Below the pieces are notes generated by a model. It ran no database searches and was not told where the DNA came from. It saw nothing but the letters and a program-made list of their open reading frames with translations. Made by a program: the position numbers and the translations under genes. Below are positions 1 to 5,016 of a DNA stretch of 5,148 bases, in pieces; the stretch's first letter is position 1; each line of letters opens with the position of its first letter. Source of the DNA: Klebsiella pneumoniae (lineage in GTDB: Bacteria > Pseudomonadota > Gammaproteobacteria > Ga0077536); assembly GCA_945873015.1 (NCBI GenBank), contig CAMCBY010000315.1:1-5148 (forward strand), in the 5' to 3' direction.

Positions 1-1
1 C

Positions 2-94
2 TGTCTGTTCGGCTCGGTGACCGTCGCCGGCGCCGCGATTCTCACACTGCGTTCCTTGCGCAAGGCTTTTATCGGACACGCCAGCGCCCTGTAG
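2..94 (+). CDS. C-terminal end of a probable membrane protein (5' truncated by window edge)
   Basis: Reading from base 2, 30 sense codons end at TAG (92-94). The peptide is a hydrophobic stretch (LFGSVTVAGAAILTL) followed by a basic tail (RSLRKAFIGHASAL). This is the pattern of a last transmembrane helix and a short cytoplasmic tail, as in many secondary transporters such as the major facilitator superfamily. The remaining part is too short to assign a family. The gene converges on the minus-strand yhhQ-like gene, with 121 bp between the two stop codons. The stop codon lies inside the first REP-like palindrome, so the final codon boundary may have been set by insertion of that repeat. The other two plus frames also read through this short stretch, so the frame choice rests mainly on the hydrophobic pattern and the stop just before the repeat body. 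Confidence 0.5.
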   Translation, partial: CLFGSVTVAGAAILTLRSLRKAFIGHASAL

Positions 95-114
95 GTGCGA
101 ATTTATTCGCACAT
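90..114 (+). repeat. REP-like palindrome, copy 1 (GTAG head)
   Basis: This 25-bp unit has a GTAG tetranucleotide at 91-94 followed by the hairpin GTGCGAATTTATTCGCAC (95-112), with 7-bp arms GTGCGAA/TTCGCAC around a TTTA loop. A GTAG or GGAG tetranucleotide next to a short hairpin is the known layout of REP elements mobilised by RAYT transposases. An identical copy lies at 179-203 and an exact reverse complement at 138-162. The TAG of the head is also the stop codon of the upstream gene. Confidence 0.85.
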
Positions 115-137
115 CTGATCCGTAGCCCCGGAATTAA

Positions 138-162
138 ATGTGCGAATAAATTCGCACCTACA
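138..162 (-). repeat. REP-like palindrome, copy 2 (inverted)
   Basis: This is the exact 25-bp reverse complement of copy 1, with the hairpin at 140-157 and CTAC (the complement of GTAG) at 158-161. It lies tail to tail with copy 1 across 23 bp (115-137) and head to head with copy 3 across 16 bp (163-178). The alternating arrangement is that of a BIME (bacterial interspersed mosaic element). Confidence 0.85.
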
Positions 163-178
163 GGGGCGAAACTCTCTG

Positions 179-203
179 TGTAGGTGCGAATTTATTCGCA
201 CAT
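179..203 (+). repeat. REP-like palindrome, copy 3 (GTAG head)
   Basis: This is a perfect 25-bp direct copy of copy 1, with GTAG at 180-183 and the hairpin at 184-201. It ends 12 bp before the yhhQ-like stop codon on the opposite strand (216-218). It lies just downstream of that gene, where it could form a hairpin at the 3' end of the minus-strand transcript. Confidence 0.85.
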
Positions 204-215
204 TCAAAGAAGGCC

Positions 216-938
216 TCAATCCTTGAGCGAGAACGGCGTGAAGTCGGTGCGTTTGTCGTAGAAGTCTTCGTTCTCCGCACGTTTCAGAAAATTGACCACC
301 CCATAGGTCACGGGGGTCATCACCACTTCCACTGAAATCTTGAACAGGAAGTTGAACAGCAGCACGGTCATGAGACTGTCGGTTGCCCAGATGCCGTAGA
401 AGGCGATGGGATAGAACACGATGCTGTCGACACCTTGACCGAGTACCGTCGAGCCGATGGTGCGTGTCCATAACCAGCGGCCGGCGGTCCACACCTTCAT
501 ACGCGCCAGGACGTAGGCGTTGACGAAGTCGCCTATCCAGAACGCGACAATCGATGCCACGACGATACGCCAGGTGCCGCCGAACACGATTTCGAGTGCG
601 GGCTGCAAAGCTGCGTTGAACGGTTCTTCGGCGGCCGGTGGCAGATTCAGCACCACCTGCGACATCACCGTTGCGAAGATCATGGCGCCGAAGCCGGCCC
701 AGATCACCTTGCGGGCGCGCGCAAAACCATACACCTCGGTCAAGATATCGCCGAAGATATAACTGATCGGGAAGAACATATTGCCGGAGCCAAACACCAG
801 GCGTTCGCCGGTGAAGGGAATGGCAAACGGCAGGTCGATGGCACACACCTTGGCCGGACCGATCAGATTCGAACATAGCAGCACGGCCACAAAGCCGGCC
901 ATCAGCATGTCGTAATAACGGTAGTGGCGACCGTTCAT
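216..938 (-). CDS. yhhQ: YhhQ-family queuosine precursor transporter
   Basis: This 240-aa polytopic inner-membrane protein belongs to the YhhQ/Vut_1 (DUF165) family. In E. coli YhhQ takes up the 7-deazaguanine precursors preQ0 and preQ1 for queuosine modification of tRNA. Recognition rests on the block at about residues 49-71 (FGSGNMFFPISYIFGDILTE, then VYG) and the block at 159-175 (R159, S163, Q168, D171, S172). About six hydrophobic segments fall near residues 11-27, 48-66, 77-98, 122-146, 162-183 and 187-217. The length is normal for the family. M1 is preferred because its ATG overlaps the upstream stop as ATGA (935-938); M11 and M13 are alternatives. There is no clear Shine-Dalgarno, which fits coupled translation from the gene before it. 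It is the last gene of a three-gene minus-strand operon. No preQ1 riboswitch was recognised upstream of the operon. The family is secure, but the exact substrate here is inferred. Confidence 0.93.
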   Translation of the reverse strand: MNGRHYRYYDMLMAGFVAVLLCSNLIGPAKVCAIDLPFAIPFTGERLVFGSGNMFFPISYIFGDILTEVYGFARARKVIWAGFGAMIFATVMSQVVLNLPPAAEEPFNAALQPALEIVFGGTWRIVVASIVAFWIGDFVNAYVLARMKVWTAGRWLWTRTIGSTVLGQGVDSIVFYPIAFYGIWATDSLMTVLLFNFLFKISVEVVMTPVTYGVVNFLKRAENEDFYDKRTDFTPFSLKD

Positions 939-1471
939 TCGGCCGGGCGCAGCGCTTGCAGACTGGCACGGATGGCGGGAAAACTGCGCGTGGCATGTTC
1001 GATGGCATCGGTGTAGTGCACTACGTAGTAGTGGCCGTTGAGTTCACCACAGGCGAGTACGCCAGTCAGTGCGCGTCCGCTTTTGTCACCTGTCCAGCGC
1101 ACGCGGCGGAACTGCGCCGCACCGATGGCGAGTGGTGCGGTCATGTCGACGGCGAAAAAGTGTGCGTGTTCTCGGCGCAGTTCATCAAGGAACAGACGAA
1201 TACATTGTGCGTCACTGAGCGCGCCGAGCCGATGACGGATCTCGGCGGCAGGCATTGCAGTAATCATGAGCCGCAACGGCTGTTTCAGATCGGCCGGCAA
1301 CCACGCGTAGGTATTACCGCTGGCGGCGCGCGCAACCGGCGCGGCATGCAGTGCGGGCGGCGGCGTGAGAGTGAAGGGCGCGTCGAGGGCGGGCGCTGCG
1401 TCTGCCAGGAGACTGACCACGGCCAGCAACAGGCCAGACCACGGAAGCAGGCGTTCAGCCCGGCAGGACAT
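935..1471 (-). CDS. Hypothetical exported protein, 178 aa
   Basis: The function is not recognised. The chosen start gives MSCRAERLLPWSGLLLAVVS followed by LLADAAPA: a short basic n-region, a hydrophobic core and an Ala-rich region suited to signal peptidase I cleavage near residues 25-27. This predicts export to the periplasm. An in-frame ATG 50 codons upstream (1621) would add an Arg/Cys/Ser-rich extension inside the preceding gene, bury the signal peptide and look non-coding, so it is rejected. The mature part is a Pro/Ala-rich linker (about 30-50), a helical central segment with C90, and an apparent beta-rich C-terminal half (RRVRWTGDKSGRALTGVLAC, then GELNGHYYVVHYTDA) containing C141. C90 and C141 could form a disulfide. 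The C-terminal pattern faintly recalls PsbP/Mog1-type folds, which is only an impression. The start overlaps the upstream stop by 17 bp, and the stop overlaps the yhhQ start as ATGA. No good Shine-Dalgarno is seen. Confidence 0.8.
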   Translation of the reverse strand: MSCRAERLLPWSGLLLAVVSLLADAAPALDAPFTLTPPPALHAAPVARAASGNTYAWLPADLKQPLRLMITAMPAAEIRHRLGALSDAQCIRLFLDELRREHAHFFAVDMTAPLAIGAAQFRRVRWTGDKSGRALTGVLACGELNGHYYVVHYTDAIEHATRSFPAIRASLQALRPAE

Positions 1472-2411
1472 CGTCGCGCTGCGTGTTGAGGTAATGCGAC
1501 TGTCGCTGTGCCGCGCGCAGTGCCGCCCGCGCAATGCGTGTGTGCGGACGCAGGTGCTGCCGGCCGGCGTCGAGAGCCGCGCGCAGTTCGCGTTTGGCGC
1601 TGACATAGTCGGGCAGGCCATGGCTGTTCAGCAGTATTTCGAAACGCGCAAAAGCCGCGGCATCAAAGTCGCGGCGCTGGCCTTCGTCATCGAACAGCGG
1701 ATTTTCGGGATGTAGGGTCATGAGCGGCAACGCACGCGGCGGCAGCGGCAGATTCGCGGCGTGGGTGCGGCGACGGCTCAGCAGATCGGGCAGCAGATGG
1801 GTGTGGGAACCTTGCGGCGTGCGTTCACGGGCTATCGGCTGATAGACCTCGATACGTGCCAGCGGTGACATCACCACCCGCGTCGGGCTCGCTTCAATGA
1901 GCACCGCCTGCAGGGCATGGCCGGGGTTAAGCACCGTCGTGCCGCAATGAGCGCGCAGCGCGGCGATGACCTGCGGGTCGGCGCTGCGCACGCAATAATC
2001 GACATTCGGCACCGCGAGCCCGAGATCAAACAAAGGCAACCCCCGTGCGGCGCTGTCGATGGCGTGTTCGTCAGGACCGATTTCGGTCAACGTTTCGCGC
2101 GCGGCGCCGCGCCTGCCGGGGGCGAGCAGGGCGATGCCATACTGCCAGGCGTCGCTATGCGCCGAGGGTGCTTCATAGGCGCAGGCCGCTTCATTGCCAC
2201 AGAGTTTCACTGCCAGCGCACCACGCGCGCTGACCGCCGTGAGGCTATCGGCATGACAGGTGTAGACGGCGTCAGGTTCGTGAAATTCAGCGAGCGCACC
2301 GAGGCACCCGATGCTGGCGCCGGCACGATGGTCATGCAATTGCGAGTAGATGAGCGCCAGCAGCGCGGTGCTGCCGGTGGGCGGCGTTATTGATGCGTGG
2401 CCTGCCGTCAT
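1455..2411 (-). CDS. Conserved-looking hypothetical protein, 318 aa, first gene of the yhhQ operon
   Basis: I cannot name this family with confidence. The protein has no signal peptide or membrane segment and looks cytoplasmic. Residues 12-140 form a mixed domain with several Cys (26, 52, 71, 77, 140). Residues 128-195 are well ordered (LFDLGLAVPNVDYCVRSADP, then later SPLARIEVYQPI). They are followed by the striking block SHTHLLPDLLSRRRTHAANL (202-221) with three His, and by TLHPENPLFDDEG (232-244). The C-terminus (about 250-315) is helical and rich in Arg/Ala. The His-rich block could bind metal or phosphate, but this is speculation. The reading is supported by overlap of its 3' end with the next gene and by amino-acid composition; plus-strand frames over the same region give Arg-rich, low-complexity translations. 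The ATG at 2411 lacks an obvious Shine-Dalgarno. A linked role in 7-deazapurine handling is possible only by association. Confidence 0.8.
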   Translation of the reverse strand: MTAGHASITPPTGSTALLALIYSQLHDHRAGASIGCLGALAEFHEPDAVYTCHADSLTAVSARGALAVKLCGNEAACAYEAPSAHSDAWQYGIALLAPGRRGAARETLTEIGPDEHAIDSAARGLPLFDLGLAVPNVDYCVRSADPQVIAALRAHCGTTVLNPGHALQAVLIEASPTRVVMSPLARIEVYQPIARERTPQGSHTHLLPDLLSRRRTHAANLPLPPRALPLMTLHPENPLFDDEGQRRDFDAAAFARFEILLNSHGLPDYVSAKRELRAALDAGRQHLRPHTRIARAALRAAQRQSHYLNTQRDDVLPG

Positions 2412-2419
2412 GGGTTCGA

Positions 2420-2450
2420 TTGTGCTACAAAGTTTGGCGCTGTGCTATTG
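2420..2450. promoter_or_regulatory. Candidate operator: two TGTGCTA direct repeats 20 bp apart in the divergent intergenic region
   Basis: TGTGCTA occurs at 2421-2427 and again at 2441-2447, start to start 20 bp, about two helical turns. The first lies within the imperfect palindrome TTGTGCTACAA (2420-2430; arms TTGT/ACAA). The second sits in a degenerate version, CTGTGCTATTG (2440-2450). They lie between divergent operons, 9 bp upstream of the minus-strand start and about 110 bp upstream of the dehydrogenase start. Two 7-mers this close could arise by chance. No regulator gene is visible in the window and no convincing -35/-10 pair was found on either strand. Confidence 0.25.
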
Positions 2451-2485
2451 GGGACTGGAACCCATGACACGCCCTGCCACGCTGC

Positions 2486-2509
2486 TGAATGTGCGAATGA
2501 ATTCGCACA
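2486..2509 (-). repeat. Degenerate REP-like palindrome, copy 4 (no GTAG head)
   Basis: The core GTGCGAATGAATTCGCAC (2491-2508) differs from copies 1-3 only in the loop region. Its symmetry extends to TGTGCGAAT/ATTCGCACA (2490-2498 and 2501-2509). Read on the minus strand, the 3' flank ACATTCA matches the flank of copy 3 (GCACATTCA), supporting common origin in that orientation. The GTAG tetranucleotide is absent on both sides. It lies in the 149-bp divergent intergenic region, 51 bp before the dehydrogenase start, so it would fall in a 5' leader or promoter rather than at a 3' end. Confidence 0.75.
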
Positions 2510-2548
2510 CTGAAAGCCGCGGCCTCGCTTCACCGTTATGTCTTTGTC

Positions 2549-2554
2549 TGAGGA
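2549..2554 (+). promoter_or_regulatory. Ribosome binding site of the dehydrogenase gene
   Basis: TGAGGA lies 6 nt before the ATG at 2561. It is the clearest Shine-Dalgarno in the window and fixes the start of the first gene of the plus-strand operon. Confidence 0.75.
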
Positions 2555-2560
2555 ATTGCC

Positions 2561-3646
2561 ATGCGCGCCGCCGTGATGCGTCACAATCAATTGCGGGTCG
2601 AAGATCTGCCGATGCCGACACCCGGGCCGGGGGAGGTGCTGGTCAAGACCTTGGCTTGCGGCATCTGCGGCTCGGATCTGCATGCCTTGAAACACACCCG
2701 CGAACTGGTCGAAGGCGCGCAACGTTCGGGCGGGCCGTTCATCATGGATCTCGAACGTGAGGTGGTGATGGGCCACGAGTTCTGCGCGGAGATTATCGAT
2801 TACGGTGCCGACACGCCGCGCCAGTTCGCGAGCGGCACGCGGGTGTGTGCCATGCCGGTCGTGATCTGCGGCCCGCGCCTCGAGACGATTGGTTATTCCA
2901 ACAACTATTCGGGTGGCTACGGCGAATACATGCGGCTCGGCGCGCGCTTCCTGTTGCCGGTGCCTAATGGCCTTGCGACCGAACATGCGGCGCTGACCGA
3001 GCCGATGGCGGTGGGCATCCATGCAGTGGCCAGGGCGCGTCTCGCTGCCGACGATGTGCCGCTTGTGATCGGGTGCGGGCCGGTCGGTCTCGCGGTGATA
3101 GCAGCGCTCAAACTGGCGGGCGCGGCGCCGATAGTGGCGGCGGATTATTCGGCGCGACGGCGCGAACTGGCGCTTGCGATGGGCGCCGATGTGGTGGTTG
3201 ACCCCGGCGTCGATGCGCCCTTTTCGAGTTGGCGTGAGGCGGCCGTGTGGCGTGATACAAGCCGTGCGCCGAAGTTGCCGCCGTGGGTGCCCGGTCCGCC
3301 TTTGCGCCCGGCGGTGATTTTTGAATGTGTGGGTGTGCCGGGGGTCATCGAACAGATCATGGTCGGCGCACCGTCAGGCGCGCGTATCGTGGTGGTGGGT
3401 GTGTGTATGCAGCGCGACAGCTTTGAGCCGATGTTCGGCATCAATAAAGAGCTGAACGTGCAATTTGTGCTGGGTTACAGCGGCGATGAGTTTGCCGCGA
3501 CCTTGCGCCATATCGCCGAGGGCGAGCTGCCGGTCGCGCCACTCATTACCGGCACGGTCGGTGTGGAGGGTGTGTCTGCCGCGTTCGAGGCTTTGGCTTC
3601 GCCCGATACCCACGCCAAGATCCTGGTCGAACCCTGGCATGCGTGA
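2561..3646 (+). CDS. Zinc-dependent medium-chain alcohol/polyol dehydrogenase (MDR, Tdh-like), substrate unknown
   Basis: This 361-aa cytoplasmic NAD(P)-dependent oxidoreductase belongs to the zinc medium-chain dehydrogenase/reductase superfamily. The catalytic domain has GICGSDLH with C36, GHE with H72 and E73, and LTEPMA with E147; these match the catalytic zinc ligands of sorbitol-dehydrogenase-like members. The Rossmann nucleotide motif is GCGPVGL (171-177). D195 at the end of the second beta strand (IVAADYS) favours NAD over NADP. The four-Cys structural zinc lobe is missing: around residues 96-125 only C96 and C103 are present. Two stretches look longer than in typical members: about 45-70 between C36 and H72, and a Pro-rich segment at about 226-250 (RAPKLPPWVPGPPLRP). 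The start is supported by TGAGGA 6 nt upstream. The gene overlaps the next one by 8 bp, so the two are probably co-translated. The family is secure, but the substrate cannot be told from sequence. Confidence 0.92.
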   Translation: MRAAVMRHNQLRVEDLPMPTPGPGEVLVKTLACGICGSDLHALKHTRELVEGAQRSGGPFIMDLEREVVMGHEFCAEIIDYGADTPRQFASGTRVCAMPVVICGPRLETIGYSNNYSGGYGEYMRLGARFLLPVPNGLATEHAALTEPMAVGIHAVARARLAADDVPLVIGCGPVGLAVIAALKLAGAAPIVAADYSARRRELALAMGADVVVDPGVDAPFSSWREAAVWRDTSRAPKLPPWVPGPPLRPAVIFECVGVPGVIEQIMVGAPSGARIVVVGVCMQRDSFEPMFGINKELNVQFVLGYSGDEFAATLRHIAEGELPVAPLITGTVGVEGVSAAFEALASPDTHAKILVEPWHA

Positions 3647-4931
3647 CCCTGCCGCCGTGCACCCCGCCGCCGAGGCACCAGCTACGGGCGGCGGCAAACT
3701 CTATCTGCGCGTGCTGTTCGCCATTGCCGCCGGCGCCGTACTCGGCCATTTCTATCCGCAGCAGGCGGTAGCACTCAAACCACTCGGCGACGGCTTCATT
3801 GCACTGGTGAAGATGCTCATCGCGCCGATTGTGTTCTGCACCGTGGTGCTGGGTATCGCGGGCTCGGGCGACATGCGCAAGGTCGGCCGGGTCGGCGCAC
3901 GGGCGCTGATCTATTTCGAGGTGGTATCGACGCTCGCGCTGGTGCTTGGTCTGCTGGTCATGCACATCGTGCAACCGGGCGAGGGATTTCACGTTGACCC
4001 GGCCAGCCTCGATGGCCATGCAGTCGCACGTTACAGTCAGGCCGCCGCCGAGCAGAGCACCACTGAGTTCATCCTGCATATCATTCCGCGCACGTTTGTC
4101 GATGCTTTCACGGGCTCGGGTGACCTGCTGCAGGTGTTGCTGCTGGCGCTGCTGTTCGGCGCGGCGATGGTCAAGATAGGCCCGGCGCGCGAGACTTTGC
4201 AGAATTTTATCGCGGCCTTTGCGCAGGTGCTGTTCGCGATGATGAACATCATCATGAAACTCGCGCCGCTCGGTGCCGCCGGCGCGATGGCATTTACAGT
4301 CGGTAATTACGGCATTGCGTCGCTCAAACCGCTGGCGGCGCTGATGGGCAGTTTCTATCTGACCTGTGTGCTGTTCGTGGTGGGAGTGCTCGGCACCATT
4401 GCGGCGCTGACTGGTTTCAGCATTGTGCGATTTGTGGTTTACATCAAGGATGAACTCTTGACCGTGCTCGGCACCTCATCATCCGAAACCGCACTGGTGC
4501 CGTTGATGAACAAACTCGAAGCCTTGGGCTGCGGGCGCTCGGTGGTCGGCCTGGTGGTGCCGTCTGGTTACTCGTTCAATCTCGACGGCACCAATATTTA
4601 CCTGACCATGGCCGCGCTGTTCGTCGCGCAGGCCCTGGATATCGATTTGAGTTTGCGCGAAGAACTGACCTTGCTCGGCGTCGCGATGTTGACCTCCAAG
4701 GGAGCATCAGGCGTGACCGGTGCGGGTTTTATCACTCTCGCCGCCACACTGGCGGTGGTGCCGAGTATTCCGGTCGCCGGTCTCGCGCTCATTCTCGGTA
4801 TCGACAGGTTCATGTCCGAGGCGCGCGCCCTGACCAATTTTATCGGTAATGGTGTGGCGACGGTGGTCGTAGCGCGTTGGGAAGGGGAACTGGACCGCGC
4901 GCGCATGCGCGAGGTTCTGCGCGGCGGCTGA
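3639..4931 (+). CDS. dctA: DctA-type C4-dicarboxylate:cation symporter
   Basis: This 430-aa inner-membrane symporter of the dicarboxylate/amino acid:cation symporter (DAACS, SDF) family is close to the usual DctA length. DctA imports succinate, fumarate and malate with cations. Diagnostic blocks are the HP1 serine motif GTSSSETALVPLM (278-290), PSGYSFNLDGTNIYLTMAA (308-326, with NLDGT at 314-318), HP2 SKGASGVTGAGFITLAATL (353-371) and GIDRFMSEARALTNFIGNG (387-405). Aligned by eye to GltPh, R396 and N400 keep the substrate and cation positions. S393 replaces the Asp that binds the amino group of aspartate, which favours dicarboxylates over amino acids. Several hydrophobic helices precede HP1. 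The ATG at 3639 is the only reasonable start: it overlaps the dehydrogenase stop (ATGCGTGA), and the open frame upstream lies inside that gene and reads Arg/Ser-rich. There is no clear Shine-Dalgarno, which suggests translational coupling. Confidence 0.95.
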   Translation: MRDPAAVHPAAEAPATGGGKLYLRVLFAIAAGAVLGHFYPQQAVALKPLGDGFIALVKMLIAPIVFCTVVLGIAGSGDMRKVGRVGARALIYFEVVSTLALVLGLLVMHIVQPGEGFHVDPASLDGHAVARYSQAAAEQSTTEFILHIIPRTFVDAFTGSGDLLQVLLLALLFGAAMVKIGPARETLQNFIAAFAQVLFAMMNIIMKLAPLGAAGAMAFTVGNYGIASLKPLAALMGSFYLTCVLFVVGVLGTIAALTGFSIVRFVVYIKDELLTVLGTSSSETALVPLMNKLEALGCGRSVVGLVVPSGYSFNLDGTNIYLTMAALFVAQALDIDLSLREELTLLGVAMLTSKGASGVTGAGFITLAATLAVVPSIPVAGLALILGIDRFMSEARALTNFIGNGVATVVVARWEGELDRARMREVLRGG

Positions 4932-4969
4932 GGGCGGCTTGGCGCTTGGCAGGGCCGCGCCCACGATGC

Positions 4970-4991
4970 CATGATCCGCGCCCCGGTCATG
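4970..4991 (+). other. Short imperfect hairpin between dctA and the acyl-CoA synthetase gene
   Basis: CATGA (4970-4974) and TCATG (4987-4991) can pair, continued inward by CCG (4976-4978) and CGG (4984-4986) with one bulged base and a 5-nt loop. No U-tract follows, so it is not a convincing terminator. It lies in the 85-bp gap (4932-5016), the only sizeable gap in the plus-strand operon. It could be a processing or attenuation structure, or chance. Confidence 0.2.
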
Positions 4992-5016
4992 CGACCTCAC
5001 CAGTTCTGGAATCCCC

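Larger units (their letters stand above)
87..165. terminator. Possible bidirectional terminator or 3'-end stabilising hairpin formed by REP copies 1 and 2
   Basis: Bases 87-114 and 138-165 are perfect 28-bp inverted repeats separated by 23 bp, because the match extends 3 bp (CCC/GGG) beyond the 25-bp unit. A transcript from either strand could fold into one long hairpin. The position between two convergent genes fits a transcription stop or an RNA-stabilising structure, a role known for REP/BIME elements. No U-tract follows on either strand, so classical intrinsic termination is not shown. The function is inferred and the fold itself is seen in the sequence. Confidence 0.4.

Noticed and set aside
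103..1008. Long minus-strand open frame of 301 codons overlapping the yhhQ-like gene
   Set aside because: Its translation is Arg/His-rich without domain pattern, it starts inside the upstream gene, and it reads through the REP-like repeats at its end. The frame encoding the YhhQ protein is clearly the real one.
1472..1621. N-terminal extension of the 178-aa exported protein from the ATG at 1621
   Set aside because: The extension lies wholly inside the preceding gene, reads as Arg/Thr/Ser/Cys-rich sequence and would put the signal peptide in the middle of the protein.
1917..2393. Plus-strand open frame of 158 codons opposite the 318-aa gene
   Set aside because: Gly/Arg-rich translation with no recognisable pattern. 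The minus-strand frame has plausible protein composition and operon overlaps. GC-rich DNA commonly leaves such antisense frames open.
2431..2452. Possible sigma-54 promoter (TTTGGCGCTGTGCTATTGG) before the dehydrogenase operon
   Set aside because: The GG at 2436-2437 is not followed by GC at the required 10-bp spacing (TT is found there), so the -24/-12 pattern fails. The same stretch gives only a poor extended -10 match for sigma-70.
2408..3022. Minus-strand open frame of 204 codons opposite the dehydrogenase
   Set aside because: It is antisense to the clearly recognised catalytic domain of the dehydrogenase and has no protein-like motif of its own.
3465..3638. Upstream extension of the DctA reading frame
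   Set aside because: It overlaps the dehydrogenase and gives an Arg/Ser/Pro-rich segment. DctA homologues start near the ATG at 3639, which also gives the standard length.
4932..4962. GC-rich inverted repeat right after the dctA stop as an intrinsic terminator
   Set aside because: Only about 5 bp (GGGCG/CGCCC) pair across a long loop and no U-tract follows, so it does not support termination.
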